Shown here: positions 1 to 10,237 of the stretch, piece by piece
Position numbering within the stretch: position 1 is the stretch's first letter
How the letters are laid out: the number at the start of each line of letters is the position of its first letter
NCBI RefSeq assembly: GCF_016863115.1
Contig: NZ_BOOG01000007.1
Coordinates: 186,001-250,000, forward strand
DNA from: Sphaerimonospora thailandensis
GTDB lineage: Bacteria; Actinomycetota; Actinomycetes; Streptosporangiales; Streptosporangiaceae
Direction of reading: 5' to 3'
Length of the DNA: 64,000 nucleotides
Position numbers and translations under genes: made by a program
Notes under the pieces: generated by a model
Databases searched by the model: none
The model's input: only the letters and a program-made list of their open reading frames with translations
Told to the model about the DNA's origin: nothing

Positions 1-1
1 C

Positions 2-2431
2 TTCCGCGGCCAGATGCAGCTCATCTTCGAACTGCTCGACGCCCTGCGTGTGCCGCGGATGTCACTGGCGGGGTTCGAGGCCGACGACCTGATCGCGACG
101 CTGGCCACGCGCGCAGCCGGCGAGGGCATGAACGTGCTGATCGTCACCGGCGACCGCGACGCGCTGCAGCTCGTCGACGAGCGGATCACCGTGCTGATGA
201 CCAGGCGCGGCATCAGCGACATGACGCGCTTCACGCCTGAGGCGGTCGCGGAGAAGTACGGCCTGACCCCGGTGCAGTACCCCGACTTCGCCGCGCTGCG
301 CGGCGATCCGAGCGACAACCTTCCCAACATCCCCGGCGTGGGCGAGAAGACCGCCACCAAGTGGATCGTCGAGTACGGATCGCTCGACGAGCTGGTCAGG
401 CGGGCCGACGAGGTGAAGGGGAAGGTCGGCGAGCGGCTGCGCGAGCACCTCGGCCAGGTGATCCACAACCGGATGCTGACCGAGCTGCGGCGGGACGTCG
501 CGGTCGAGGCGGGCGTGGCCGATCTGACGATGGGGCAGTGGGACCGCGAGGAGGTCGACAAGCTGCTCGACGCCCTGCAGATCCGGGGTGAGCTGCGCGA
601 ACGGCTGTTCAAGACCCTCGGCGCGGCCGGCACGGCCGAGCCGGAGGCGGAGGAGGGCTTCGAGCTCGAGGTGACCGTGCTGGAGCCGGGTCAGGTGGCC
701 GGGTGGCTGTCCGCTCTGCCTGAGCCGGTTGAGCCGGGTGGGGGCCGGGCCGGCCTCGCGTTCCGCGGCGCGTACGGCAGCGGCACCGGCCGGCTGGACG
801 GCATCGCCATCGCCACCGCGGCCGGCGCGGCCTACGTGGACCCGACGCGGCTCACCCCCGAGGACGAGGCGGCTCTCGGCGGGTGGCTGGCCGACGAGTC
901 GCGGCCCAAGGCCGTGCACGACGCCAAGGGGTCGCTGCTCGCGCTGTGGGCGCACGGGCAGGACCTGCGCGGTCTCACCTGTGACACAGCCCTGGCGGCC
1001 TATCTGGCGCTACCGGGACAGCGGTCGTTCCCGCTCGACGACCTGGTGCTGCGCTACCTGCGCCGGGAGTTGCGGGCGGAGTCCGCGCCGGACGGCCAGA
1101 CCTCACTGTTCGACGACGTTGACGCCGGTGAGGCGCGTGATCTGGCCCTGCGTGCCCATGCCGTGCGCGACCTGGCCGACGCGCTGGAGGAGCATCTGTC
1201 GCGGCGCGGCGGCACTCGGCTGATCACCGAGGTGGAGTTGCCGCTGGTGCGGGTGCTGGCCGAGATGGAGGGGGCCGGGATCGGCGCCGACAGGCAGTAC
1301 TTCGCGGCGCTGGAAGCGGAGTTCGGCGCCGCCGTGAAGCAGGCCGTCGAGGCCGCACACGAGGTCGTGGGCGAGCAGTTCAACCTGAGCTCGCCCAAGC
1401 AGCTCCAGGAGATCCTGTTCGGCAAGCTGAGCCTGCCGAAGACCAAGAAGATCAAGACGGGGTACACGACGGATGCCGACGCGCTGGCGTGGCTGGCGAC
1501 GCAGACCGACAACGAGTTGCCGACGATCCTGCTCAGGCACCGCGACCAGATCAAGCTGCGCACCACGGTCGAGGGGCTGATCAAGGAGATCGCGGACGAC
1601 GGGCGCATCCACACCACGTTCAACCAGATCGTCGCGGCGACCGGGCGGTTGTCGAGCGAGAAGCCGAACCTGCAGAACATCCCGATCAGGACCGTCGAGG
1701 GCCGTCGCATCCGCAGGGGCTTCACGGTGGGCGAGGGCTACGAGACGCTGCTGACGGCGGACTACAGCCAGATCGAGCTGCGGATCATGGCGCATCTTTC
1801 GGGGGACGAGGCGCTGATCGCCGCCTTCGAGTCGGGCCACGACTTCCACCAGGCGACGGCCGCGCGGGTCTTCGACCTGCCGCCCGAGGAGGTGACCGCC
1901 GATCTGCGGGCCCGCATCAAGGCGATGAACTACGGCCTGGCCTACGGGCTGTCCGACTTCGGGCTGTCCGGCCAGCTCGGCATCGCCGTGGCCGAGGCGA
2001 GGGCGCTCAAGGAGGAGTACTTCGAGGAGTTCGGCGGGGTCCGCGACTACCTGGAAGCGGTCGTGGCGCAGGCCCGCCAGGACGGCTACACCGAGACGAT
2101 CCTCGGCCGCCGCCGTTACCTGCCCGACCTCACCAGCGACAACCGGCAGCGGCGTGAGATGGCGGAGCGGATGGCGCTCAACGCGCCCATCCAGGGCTCG
2201 GCGGCCGACATCATCAAGGTCGCCATGCTCAACGTACGGCGGGCGATGGCGGGAATGCGCTCGCGGATGCTGCTCCAGGTCCATGACGAGCTCGTGTTCG
2301 AGGTGGCGCCGGGAGAGCTGGCGGAGGTGACCGCGCTCGTGCGCGCGCAGATGGGCGCGGCCTATGATCTGCGGGTGCCGCTCGACGTCTCCGTCGGGGT
2401 GGGCGAGACATGGGAGGACGCGGGCCACTGA
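2..2431 (+). CDS. polA: DNA polymerase I, 5'-truncated by the window edge
   Basis: Replicative and repair family A DNA polymerase. The reading frame is already open at base 2 and the first Met (base 14) is internal, so the true start lies upstream. The visible part covers most of the 5'-3' exonuclease domain (about the first 200 residues), then a 3'-5' exonuclease-like domain without obvious catalytic acidic residues, as is usual in actinobacteria. The C-terminal polymerase domain carries motif A (DYSQIELR), motif B (KAMNYGLAYG) and motif C (QVHDELVFE). The stop is followed by about 115 bp before the next gene. Function is secure; only the missing N-terminus is uncertain. Confidence 0.97.
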   Translation, partial: FRGQMQLIFELLDALRVPRMSLAGFEADDLIATLATRAAGEGMNVLIVTGDRDALQLVDERITVLMTRRGISDMTRFTPEAVAEKYGLTPVQYPDFAALRGDPSDNLPNIPGVGEKTATKWIVEYGSLDELVRRADEVKGKVGERLREHLGQVIHNRMLTELRRDVAVEAGVADLTMGQWDREEVDKLLDALQIRGELRERLFKTLGAAGTAEPEAEEGFELEVTVLEPGQVAGWLSALPEPVEPGGGRAGLAFRGAYGSGTGRLDGIAIATAAGAAYVDPTRLTPEDEAALGGWLADESRPKAVHDAKGSLLALWAHGQDLRGLTCDTALAAYLALPGQRSFPLDDLVLRYLRRELRAESAPDGQTSLFDDVDAGEARDLALRAHAVRDLADALEEHLSRRGGTRLITEVELPLVRVLAEMEGAGIGADRQYFAALEAEFGAAVKQAVEAAHEVVGEQFNLSSPKQLQEILFGKLSLPKTKKIKTGYTTDADALAWLATQTDNELPTILLRHRDQIKLRTTVEGLIKEIADDGRIHTTFNQIVAATGRLSSEKPNLQNIPIRTVEGRRIRRGFTVGEGYETLLTADYSQIELRIMAHLSGDEALIAAFESGHDFHQATAARVFDLPPEEVTADLRARIKAMNYGLAYGLSDFGLSGQLGIAVAEARALKEEYFEEFGGVRDYLEAVVAQARQDGYTETILGRRRYLPDLTSDNRQRREMAERMALNAPIQGSAADIIKVAMLNVRRAMAGMRSRMLLQVHDELVFEVAPGELAEVTALVRAQMGAAYDLRVPLDVSVGVGETWEDAGH

Positions 2432-2546
2432 CGCCCGTCTCCGGATCCCCGCTTTGTGTCCCTGGGCCGTGGAGTGCCGATCACCGACCGTAATCGCCCG
2501 GTAATCTGCCCATGTGATTTAGGTAAATTTTGGGCATTATGGTCGG

Positions 2547-3644
2547 ATGATCGTGCGGGAAGTTGCTCGGGTCGCCGTTCTGGCCAACGTCGTGGTGGTA
2601 GTGGTGGGTCTCGTCGTGCTCATGCTGCTGCCGCGGGCCGGTTCCGGGGGCGGCGGCACCCGGACGGCGGTGGGGGTGTCGCCCACCACTACGCCGACGG
2701 CCCCCGCGGAGGCACCGCCCGGCGAGACGGCGTCGGTGACCGCGACGCCGGAATCCGCCAAGAAGGTGAAGGCCAACGAGGCCGGCCTGGTCCCGGTGAT
2801 CATGTATCACCGGCTGCTGCCCAAGCGGATCGCCTCCATCGACCGCACCCCCGGCCAGCTCCGAAAGGAACTGGAGCGACTGGCCCGGAAGGACTATGTG
2901 CCGATCACGGCCGCCGAGTTCGTGTCCGGAAAGATCGACATCCCGGCGGGCTCCCACCCCGTCGTCCTCACCTTCGACGACGGCCACCCCAGCCACTTCG
3001 CGCTGGACTCCCATGGGGTGCCGAAGCGGGACACGGCCGTCGGCATCATCTACGAGGTCGCGGCGAAATACCCGAACTTCCGGCCGGTCGCCACGTTCTG
3101 GGTCAACCGCAACCCCTTCGGACTGCAGGACCGGGCCGAGCAGATCCTGGCCGTGAAGTGGCTCGTCGAGCGCGGCTTCGAGGTCGGCAACCACAGCTAC
3201 GACCACCCCGACCTGCGCCGTCTGCCGACAAAGCGGGTGAGTGAGCAGATCGTGCGCCAGGACCGGCTGCTCGCCAAACTCGGCGCGGGGCCGTCCACCA
3301 CGCTCGCCCTGCCGTACGGCTCCCGCCCGAGGAAGCTGAGCGCGGCGCACGACGGGAAGTGGGACGGCACGAAGTACCACTTCGACGGCGTGTTCCTCGC
3401 GGGGGCCGAGCCGGCCGTTTCGCCCTACGCGAAAAAATTCGAGCGGTACGCGATCCCCAGGATCCAGTCCAACGGAAAACACGGGGAATGCCGCCGCTGG
3501 TGCACTACCTACTGGCTCGAGTGGCTGGACGAACACCCCGAGAAGCGGTATACGTCCGATGGAGACCCCAAGAGAGTGTCGATTCCTCGCAAACTACGCG
3601 GCACGGTAGCCTCAAGCAGGGCAGGGAAGGTCGTCGCCTACTAG
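2547..3644 (+). CDS. Membrane-anchored polysaccharide deacetylase (NodB fold)
   Basis: 365 residues. An N-terminal hydrophobic segment (about residues 7-28, Val/Leu rich) without a lipobox is followed by a Thr/Pro/Ala-rich linker to about residue 75, so the catalytic domain should sit outside the membrane on a stalk. The carbohydrate esterase 4 signature is present: TFDDG at residues 142-146 supplies the metal and catalytic Asp, and H216/H220 in NHSYDH supply the metal-binding His pair. Such enzymes remove acetyl groups from peptidoglycan or other cell-surface glycans; the substrate cannot be read from sequence. The ATG is preceded by only a weak Shine-Dalgarno. The gene stands alone between polA and rpsA. 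Confidence 0.85.
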   Translation: MIVREVARVAVLANVVVVVVGLVVLMLLPRAGSGGGGTRTAVGVSPTTTPTAPAEAPPGETASVTATPESAKKVKANEAGLVPVIMYHRLLPKRIASIDRTPGQLRKELERLARKDYVPITAAEFVSGKIDIPAGSHPVVLTFDDGHPSHFALDSHGVPKRDTAVGIIYEVAAKYPNFRPVATFWVNRNPFGLQDRAEQILAVKWLVERGFEVGNHSYDHPDLRRLPTKRVSEQIVRQDRLLAKLGAGPSTTLALPYGSRPRKLSAAHDGKWDGTKYHFDGVFLAGAEPAVSPYAKKFERYAIPRIQSNGKHGECRRWCTTYWLEWLDEHPEKRYTSDGDPKRVSIPRKLRGTVASSRAGKVVAY

Positions 3645-3851
3645 CGGCGTGTCCGCTTGCCTCGGATTGACCCCGCCCGCCATGTCTCATATGCTGATCG
3701 CTGCGCTGTGGGCTCGCGCGCGTCTCGGACGGAGCGGGCTCGCGCTCGGTCTTCGGTCGGCTGTGATCGCTGAACAGCCGCCGACGAACGGAAACAGGCC
3801 CGCCGCGCTTTCGTCACAACGACATCTGTCCGGTTCGGAGCAATTCCACAC

Positions 3852-5321
3852 ATGACGAGCAGCACTGAGGCCACCTCGAGCACCCCGCAGGTAGCGGTCA
3901 ACGACATCGGTTCCGAGGAGGCCTTCCTCGCCGCGATCGACGAGACCATCAAGTACTTCAACGACGGCGACATCGTTGAGGGCACCGTTGTCAAGGTCGA
4001 TCGAGACGAGGTCTTGCTCGACATCGGCTACAAGACCGAGGGCGTGATCCCGTCCCGCGAGCTCTCCATCAAGCATGACGTCGATCCGGCCGAGGTCGTC
4101 GAGGTCGGGGAGCACGTCGAGGCGCTGGTCCTCCAGAAGGAGGACAAGGAAGGCCGCCTGATCCTGTCCAAGAAGCGCGCCCAGTACGAGCGGGCGTGGG
4201 GCACGATCGAGAAGATCAAGGACGAGGACGGCATCGTCACCGGCACCGTCATCGAGGTCGTCAAGGGTGGTCTCATCCTCGACATCGGCCTGCGGGGCTT
4301 CCTGCCGGCGTCCCTGGTCGAGATGCGCCGCGTCCGCGACCTCCAGCCGTATGTCGGCCGTGAGCTCGAGGCCAAGATCATTGAGCTGGACAAGAACCGC
4401 AACAACGTGGTCCTGTCCCGCCGCGCCTGGCTCGAGCAGACGCAGTCCGAGGTGCGCCAGACGTTCCTCAACACCCTGCAGAAGGGCCAGGTCCGCAAGG
4501 GCGTCGTCTCCTCGATCGTCAACTTCGGCGCGTTCGTGGACCTCGGCGGCGTCGACGGTCTGGTGCACGTCTCCGAGCTGTCCTGGAAGCACATCGATCA
4601 CCCCTCCGAGGTCGTCGAGGTCGGCCAGGAGGTCACGGTCGAGGTCCTGGACGTCGACATGGAGCGCGAGCGGGTCTCGCTGTCGCTCAAGGCGACGCAG
4701 GAGGACCCGTGGCAGCAGTTCGCCCGGACCCACCAGATCGGCCAGGTCGTGCCCGGCCGCGTCACCAAGCTGGTGCCGTTCGGTGCGTTCGTCCGCGTCG
4801 AGGAGGGCATCGAGGGCCTGGTGCACATCTCCGAGTTGGCCGAGCGCCACGTGGAGATCCCGGAGCAGGTCGTGACGGTCGGCGAGGAGATCTTCGTCAA
4901 GATCATCGACATCGACCTCGACCGCCGCAGGATCTCCCTGTCGCTCAAGCAGGCCAACGAGGGTGTCGGCGCCGAGGTCGAGTTCGACCCCACCCTGTAC
5001 GGCATGGCGGCGACCTACGACGATCAGGGCAACTACATCTACCCCGAGGGCTTCGACGCCGAGACCGGCGAGTGGCTCGAGGGCTTCGACAAGCAGCGCG
5101 AGGAGTGGGAGCGGCAGTACGCCGAGGCCCAGGCCCGCTTCGAGGCGCACAAGTCGCAGATCGAGAAGGCCCGGCAGGAGGAGGCGGCGGCGGCCAGCCA
5201 GGCGGCCACCTCGTCCTACGGCGGCGAGACCTCGTCGCAGAGCCAGCCGAGCGGTGGCGCCCTCGCCTCGGACGAGGCACTCGCGGCCCTGCGTGAGAAG
5301 CTGGCCGGCGGCCAGAGCTGA
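3852..5321 (+). CDS. rpsA: 30S ribosomal protein S1
   Basis: 489 residues with four S1 RNA-binding repeats (about 35-105, 120-190, 205-275 and 290-362), recognisable from repeated VxxGAFV, GLVHxSEL and RxSLSLK elements. An acidic, Gln/Ser/Ala-rich tail follows from about residue 390. Four repeats is the usual actinobacterial arrangement, against six in enterobacteria. It binds mRNA on the small ribosomal subunit and supports translation initiation, which matters on weakly leadered messages. About 200 bp upstream carry no gene and presumably the promoter. A strong hairpin terminator lies 43 bp after the stop. Confidence 0.97.
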   Translation: MTSSTEATSSTPQVAVNDIGSEEAFLAAIDETIKYFNDGDIVEGTVVKVDRDEVLLDIGYKTEGVIPSRELSIKHDVDPAEVVEVGEHVEALVLQKEDKEGRLILSKKRAQYERAWGTIEKIKDEDGIVTGTVIEVVKGGLILDIGLRGFLPASLVEMRRVRDLQPYVGRELEAKIIELDKNRNNVVLSRRAWLEQTQSEVRQTFLNTLQKGQVRKGVVSSIVNFGAFVDLGGVDGLVHVSELSWKHIDHPSEVVEVGQEVTVEVLDVDMERERVSLSLKATQEDPWQQFARTHQIGQVVPGRVTKLVPFGAFVRVEEGIEGLVHISELAERHVEIPEQVVTVGEEIFVKIIDIDLDRRRISLSLKQANEGVGAEVEFDPTLYGMAATYDDQGNYIYPEGFDAETGEWLEGFDKQREEWERQYAEAQARFEAHKSQIEKARQEEAAAASQAATSSYGGETSSQSQPSGGALASDEALAALREKLAGGQS

Positions 5322-5363
5322 GCCGGGAGACCGGCTCGCAGGCACCGGTTCAGAAAGCAGCAC

Positions 5364-5391
5364 GGAAGGCCCCGCTTCGGCGGGGCCTTCC
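5364..5391 (+). terminator. Hairpin terminator after rpsA
   Basis: A perfect 12-bp GC-rich stem closed by a TTCG tetraloop lies 43 bp downstream of the rpsA stop codon. No T-run follows, which is common for actinobacterial terminators. Confidence 0.8.
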
Positions 5392-5429
5392 GCTGTCCGG
5401 GGCCTTTCGCGCACCGATAGGGTGACGGA

Positions 5430-5885
5430 GTGTTGGACATCGAGCGGGCCATGCCCGGTGACGCCGGGGAGATCCTCACCCTGCAGCGGGCCGCCTACGT
5501 GACCGAGGCCCAGCTCTACGGCGACCCGTTCCTGCCCCCGCTCGTCGAGACGGTCGAGCAGATACGCAAAGTGATCGACACCGGGGTCGTGCTGAAGGCG
5601 ACGGAGGGCGCCCGGCTGATCGGATCCGTTCGCGGTCAGCTGTCCGGCCCGACGTGCCTCGTCGCACGCCTCGTCGTCGCACCGGACCGGCAGGGACGGG
5701 GGATCGGCGGCGGGCTGCTCGCCGCGCTGCACGAGACGGTCCCCGAGGCCGCCGTGTTCGACCTGTTCACCGGTCATCTCTCCGAGGGCAATCTGCGGCT
5801 GTACCGGCGCCTCGGTTACCGCGAGACCCACCGGGAGCGAGTGCAGGATCACCTGACCCTGGTGCACCTGCGTCTCAGCCGTTGA
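5430..5885 (+). CDS. GNAT-family N-acetyltransferase
   Basis: 151 residues from a GTG start, a typical single-domain GNAT. The acetyl-CoA pyrophosphate loop is visible as RQGRGIGGGLL, preceded by the beta-strand 4 element LVVAPD and followed by LYRRLGYRE, the usual C-terminal motif. It should transfer an acetyl group from acetyl-CoA to an amine, but nothing in the sequence fixes the substrate. It sits between the rpsA terminator and coaE, about 80 bp before coaE, on the same strand, and may be co-transcribed with coaE. Confidence 0.8.
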   Translation: MLDIERAMPGDAGEILTLQRAAYVTEAQLYGDPFLPPLVETVEQIRKVIDTGVVLKATEGARLIGSVRGQLSGPTCLVARLVVAPDRQGRGIGGGLLAALHETVPEAAVFDLFTGHLSEGNLRLYRRLGYRETHRERVQDHLTLVHLRLSR

Positions 5886-5966
5886 CGTCGCTCCAGGTCC
5901 TCTCCGCCCACTCGATGCCGCCGCCCGCCAGGCTGCGCCGCACCGCCGGCGGATAGGCTGCGGGGC

Positions 5967-6584
5967 GTGCTCAGGGTAGGACTCACGGGCGGCATCGGCT
6001 CGGGCAAGAGTGAGGTGTCGCGACGGCTCGCGGCGCGCGGCGCGATCGTCATAGACGCGGACAAGATCGCGCGGGAGGTGGTGGAGCCGGGGACTTCCGG
6101 CCTCGCCGAGATCGTCCAGGCGTTCGGTGACGGCGTGCTGCGCCCGGACGGGACGCTCGACCGGGAACGGCTCGGCTCGATCGTGTTCGCCGACCCCGGC
6201 AAGCTGAAGGTGCTCAACGGGATCGTCCACCCGAGGGTCGGCGCCCGGGTCGAGGAGCTCCAGCAGGCCGCTCCCGCCGGGGCGATCGTCGTCTACGACG
6301 TGCCGCTGCTCGCCGAGAACGGCCTCGCCGCCATGTACGACCTGGTGATCGTCGTGGACGCCTCCGACGGCGTCCGCGTCCACCGGCTGGGAGAGTTCCG
6401 GGGTATGACCGAGGAGGACGCACGGGCCAGGATCGCGGTCCAGGCATCCCGCGAGGACCGCCTCGACGTGGCCGACATCGTGATCGACAACGAGGGCTCG
6501 CTGGAGCTTCTCGACGCCCGGGTCGGCGAGGTCTGGGATGAGCTCGTCGCCCGGGCGGGTGCGTACGCCCCCGGCGGCGGGTGA
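5967..6584 (+). CDS. coaE: Dephospho-CoA kinase
   Basis: Catalyses the last step of coenzyme A synthesis: ATP-dependent phosphorylation of the 3'-hydroxyl of dephospho-CoA. 205 residues, close to the family length; mycobacterial homologues carry an additional C-terminal domain that is absent here. The Walker A motif GGIGSGKSE is at residues 8-16, followed by the [13 protein letters not shown] segment and the lid region rich in Arg. GTG start directly at the conserved LRVGLTGG N-terminus. The rpsA-coaE-uvrB neighbourhood is widely kept in actinobacteria. Confidence 0.95.
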   Translation: MLRVGLTGGIGSGKSEVSRRLAARGAIVIDADKIAREVVEPGTSGLAEIVQAFGDGVLRPDGTLDRERLGSIVFADPGKLKVLNGIVHPRVGARVEELQQAAPAGAIVVYDVPLLAENGLAAMYDLVIVVDASDGVRVHRLGEFRGMTEEDARARIAVQASREDRLDVADIVIDNEGSLELLDARVGEVWDELVARAGAYAPGGG

Positions 6585-6657
6585 CCGAGACGGCGTTCCG
6601 GCCAGATCGTGTCCCGGATGCCGGCGGCTCCGCGGGCTTTCGAGCGGCAGGGATGAG

Positions 6658-7857
6658 GTGTTGGCCGTGGGGGGAGGTCTGCGGCGGCTGGACGTCCTCG
6701 ACCGGATCCGGCTCGGCCTGCTCGCGGCAGGTCTGCTGTGCGCGGCCACCGGGCTCCTCCCTCTGACGGCGGCAGCGGAGAGTCTCGCCCGCGTCGCGCC
6801 CTTGCTGCTGTTCCTGGTCGCGGTCATCGTGCTCGCGGAACTGGCCAGGGAGGCCCAGGTCTTCGACGTCGTGGCGACTCGCCTGGCGATCGTCGGCGGG
6901 GGTAGCTATCCGGCGCTTTTTCTGCTTTGTACGGCTTTCGCATCACTTGTAACGATATTTCTCAATCTAGACACGACGGCTGTGCTGCTCACCCCGGTGA
7001 TGGTGGCGCTGGCGCGGCGGGCCGGGATCAGGCCGCTGCCGCTGGCCGTGACGACGGTGTGGCTGGCCAATACGGCGAGCCTGGTGTTGCCGGTCTCCAA
7101 CCTGACGAACTTGCTGGCGATGAACCGGTTCGCGCTCGGCACACGCGGTTTCGCCGCGCGGATGTGGGCGCCGGGACTCACCTCGATCGCGGTCACGATG
7201 GTGTTCCTCTGGGTCTTCTTCTGGCGTCGGGCGGAGCGGGGTGAGGAACGCTACCGGCCGCCGGCCGTGGTGCCAGTGGCCGACCGGCTGCTGTTCACGG
7301 CCGCCGTCTCCGTGTGCGTGCTGTTCGCCGCCGCGATCCTCGCGGGGGTGCGGATCGAGATCGCCGCGCTCGGCGCCGCCGTGGCCGTGGTCGCCGCCTT
7401 CGCATGGCGCGACCGCTCGAAGCTCGGTTGGTCTCTCATCCCGTGGCGGCTCCTGGTCTTCGTCACAGGGCTGTTCCTGGTGGTGCCCACGCTCGCCAGG
7501 CTCGGCCTGGCGGACGTGATGCGCGCGGTCGTCGGCGTCGACGGCGGCGTGTCGGGCGCATGCCGGGCGGCAGCGGCGGGGGCCGGACTGTCGAGCATGG
7601 TGAACAACCTGCCCGCCTACGTCGCCGCGGAGCAGGTGATCCCACCCGCAGACGGGACGCGGCTGCTCTCTCTGCTCGTCGGCGTCAACATCGGTCCAGT
7701 CGTGACGCCATGGGGGTCACTGGCCACGCTCCTGTGGTTCGAGTGGTGCCGCCGCCGCGAGGTGCCGGTGCCGATCGGCAGGTTCGTCGTGACGGGTGCC
7801 GGACTGGCCGTGGCAGCTCTCGCCGCGACGGTCGGCGTCCTGCTGCTCACCGCCTGA
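6658..7857 (+). CDS. ArsB/SLC13-like ion transporter superfamily permease
   Basis: Integral membrane protein of 399 residues with about ten hydrophobic segments. It resembles the ion-transporter superfamily that includes ArsB and SLC13 anion permeases. Signs are two conserved intramembrane loops, [14 protein letters not shown] in the first half and [13 protein letters not shown] in the second, at equivalent places of an inverted repeat. I chose GTG 6658 because AGGGA lies 5 nt upstream and the protein then begins just before the first membrane helix; longer in-frame starts overlap coaE. The substrate (arsenite, dicarboxylate, other anion) cannot be assigned. No arsR or arsC gene is adjacent, which argues against a dedicated arsenic operon. 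Confidence 0.75.
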   Translation: MLAVGGGLRRLDVLDRIRLGLLAAGLLCAATGLLPLTAAAESLARVAPLLLFLVAVIVLAELAREAQVFDVVATRLAIVGGGSYPALFLLCTAFASLVTIFLNLDTTAVLLTPVMVALARRAGIRPLPLAVTTVWLANTASLVLPVSNLTNLLAMNRFALGTRGFAARMWAPGLTSIAVTMVFLWVFFWRRAERGEERYRPPAVVPVADRLLFTAAVSVCVLFAAAILAGVRIEIAALGAAVAVVAAFAWRDRSKLGWSLIPWRLLVFVTGLFLVVPTLARLGLADVMRAVVGVDGGVSGACRAAAAGAGLSSMVNNLPAYVAAEQVIPPADGTRLLSLLVGVNIGPVVTPWGSLATLLWFEWCRRREVPVPIGRFVVTGAGLAVAALAATVGVLLLTA

Positions 7858-8041
7858 ACTCATCGCTGCCGGGGGGCCTGTCGACGGTCCGAGCCTTTTG
7901 GCGCGGAGCCGCGGCCAGAGCCGGGATCCGTACCGGAATTGTCGGCCGTGCGGCGTAGGTTATGGAGACGTGAGCATCCGGCGGCGGGGGCCGGGCGGAT
8001 CGGGGCCAGACGCGGGGCGAGAGCGAAGTGGTGAGCGAGCG

Positions 8042-10153
8042 ATGAAGTCTCTGATCGACCTGCAGCGCAAGGCGGCGCCCTTCGAGGTCGTCACCGAGAT
8101 GACGCCGTCCGGTGACCAGCCGACGGCCATCGCCGAGCTGGAACGCCGGGTCCGGGCCGGGGCGAAGGACACGGTCCTGCTGGGCGCGACGGGCACCGGC
8201 AAAACCGCCACCGTGGCCTGGCTGGTGGAGCGGCTCCAGCGCCCCACGCTGGTCATGCAGCCGAACAAGACGCTCGCCGCGCAGTTCGCCAACGAGCTTC
8301 GGGAGATGCTGCCGAACAACGCGGTCGAGTACTTCGTCTCGTATTACGACTACTACCAGCCCGAGGCGTACGTCCCCCAGAGCGACACCTACATCGAGAA
8401 GGACTCCTCGATCAACGAGGAGGTGGAACGGCTGCGGCATTCGGCGACCTGGTCCCTGGTGTCGCGGCGCGACGTGGTCGTGGTCGCCTCGGTCTCCTGC
8501 ATCTACGGTCTGGGCACCCCCCAGGAGTACGTCGAGCGGATGGTCGGGCTGAAGGTCGGCCAGCAGATCGACCGGGACCAACTGCTGCGCAGGCTCGTCG
8601 ACATGCAGTACGCCCGCAATGACCTGGCCTTCACCCGTGGCACGTTCCGGGTGCGCGGGGACACGGTCGAGGTCATTCCCGTCTACCAGGAGCTCGCCGT
8701 CCGCATCGAGATGTTCGGCGACGAGATCGAGAAGCTGGCCACCCTCCACCCGCTGACCGGTGAGGTCGTCGCCGAGGACGACGAACTGCACATCTTCCCC
8801 GCGTCGCACTACGTGGCCGGGCCGGAGCGGATGGAGCGGGCCATCAACGACATCGAGGCCGAGCTCGCCGAGCGGCTGGCCGATCTGGAGCGACAGGGCA
8901 AGCTGCTGGAGGCCCAGCGGCTGCGCATGCGGACCGCCTACGACATCGAGATGATGCGCCAGATCGGCAGTTGCGCCGGCATCGAGAACTACTCGCGGCA
9001 CATCGACGGGCGCGCGGCGGGCACTGCGCCGCACACCCTGCTGGACTTCTTCCCGGAGGACTTCCTGCTCGTCCTCGACGAGTCGCACCAGACCGTGCCG
9101 CAGATCGGCGCGATGTACGAGGGCGACGCCTCGCGTAAGCGCACGCTTGTCGATCACGGGTTCCGTCTGCCGTCCGCGATGGACAACCGTCCGCTGAAGT
9201 GGGAGGAGTTCCTGGAGCGGATCGGCCAGACCGTCTATCTGTCGGCGACCCCAGGGCCGTACGAGCTGGGGCGCAGCAGGGGCGACGTAGTCGAGCAGGT
9301 CATCCGGCCCACCGGCCTGGTCGACCCCGAGGTCGTGGTCAAGCCCACCAAGGGTCAGATCGACGACCTCATGGAGGAGATCAGGGCGCGGGCCGAGCGA
9401 GACGAGCGGGTCCTGGTCACGACGCTGACCAAGAAGATGGCCGAGGACCTGACCGACTACCTGCTCGAGAACGGCATCCGGGTCCGCTATCTGCACAGCG
9501 AGGTGGACACGCTGCGCCGCATCGAGTTGCTGCGCGAGCTTCGCCTGGGTGAGTTCGACGTGCTCGTCGGCATCAACCTGCTCCGTGAGGGCCTCGACCT
9601 GCCCGAGGTGTCACTGGTGTCCATCCTGGACGCCGACAAGGAGGGTTTCCTGCGGTCGGAGACCTCGCTCATCCAGACCATCGGCCGTGCCGCCCGTAAC
9701 GTGTCCGGCCAGGTGCACATGTACGCGGACAAGATCACACCGAGCATGGAACGGGCGATCGAGGAGACCAACCGGCGCCGGGCCAAGCAGGTCGCCTACA
9801 ACCAGGCCAACGGCATCGACCCCAAGCCGCTGCGTAAGAAGATCGCCGACATCCTGGACAGCCTCGCCAGGGAGGACGCGGACACGGCCCAGATGCTCGG
9901 CGGGGCCGGCCGTCAGCAGTCCCGCGGCAAGGCTCCGGTTCCCGGCCTCGCCGCAAAGCAGGCCGGCCGGCACGCGAAGGCCATCGTGGGTGAGATGCCG
10001 AGGGCGCAGCTCGAGTCCCTGATCGAGTCCCTGACCGAGCAGATGCACACCGCGGCCGCCGACCTTCAGTTCGAGGTGGCCGCCCGGCTCCGCGACGAGA
10101 TCAAGGAACTCAAACGCGAGGTCCGCGACATGCGCGAGGCCGGCGTGAAATGA
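8042..10153 (+). CDS. uvrB: Excinuclease ABC subunit B
   Basis: 703 residues. UvrB is the damage-verifying helicase-like subunit of nucleotide excision repair; it is loaded by UvrA and then recruits UvrC. Walker A GATGTGKT is at residues 48-55. The beta-hairpin that probes DNA is seen as [12 protein letters not shown]. Helicase motifs follow ([34 protein letters not shown]). The C-terminal UVR domain that binds UvrC is at about 655-690. The start was set at ATG 8042 because the conserved APFEVVTEM...PSGDQP block follows within 15 residues. The frame is open further upstream (GTG 7972), but that extension is low-complexity. Confidence 0.97.
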   Translation: MKSLIDLQRKAAPFEVVTEMTPSGDQPTAIAELERRVRAGAKDTVLLGATGTGKTATVAWLVERLQRPTLVMQPNKTLAAQFANELREMLPNNAVEYFVSYYDYYQPEAYVPQSDTYIEKDSSINEEVERLRHSATWSLVSRRDVVVVASVSCIYGLGTPQEYVERMVGLKVGQQIDRDQLLRRLVDMQYARNDLAFTRGTFRVRGDTVEVIPVYQELAVRIEMFGDEIEKLATLHPLTGEVVAEDDELHIFPASHYVAGPERMERAINDIEAELAERLADLERQGKLLEAQRLRMRTAYDIEMMRQIGSCAGIENYSRHIDGRAAGTAPHTLLDFFPEDFLLVLDESHQTVPQIGAMYEGDASRKRTLVDHGFRLPSAMDNRPLKWEEFLERIGQTVYLSATPGPYELGRSRGDVVEQVIRPTGLVDPEVVVKPTKGQIDDLMEEIRARAERDERVLVTTLTKKMAEDLTDYLLENGIRVRYLHSEVDTLRRIELLRELRLGEFDVLVGINLLREGLDLPEVSLVSILDADKEGFLRSETSLIQTIGRAARNVSGQVHMYADKITPSMERAIEETNRRRAKQVAYNQANGIDPKPLRKKIADILDSLAREDADTAQMLGGAGRQQSRGKAPVPGLAAKQAGRHAKAIVGEMPRAQLESLIESLTEQMHTAAADLQFEVAARLRDEIKELKREVRDMREAGVK

Positions 10154-10183
10154 ACACTGCGAAATGAGCCCTCCGCAATGAAC

Positions 10184-10220
10184 GCTGCACAGTGACGCCG
10201 CGAGGTGATCACTGTGCGGC
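10184..10220. terminator. Bidirectional hairpin between uvrB and the Uma2 gene
   Basis: A 12-bp stem (GCACAGTGA / TCACTGTGC core, extended by three pairs including one G.T) with a 13-nt loop sits between two convergent genes, so it can end transcription from both sides. It has no T-run. Confidence 0.6.
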
Positions 10221-10237
10221 GATGGTCCTCGGCTTGA

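Noticed and set aside
3687-6827. A very long open frame on the minus strand opposite rpsA, the GNAT gene and coaE
   Set aside because: It is antisense to clearly recognised genes; its composition follows from the third-position GC bias of the plus strand, and it has no known domain.
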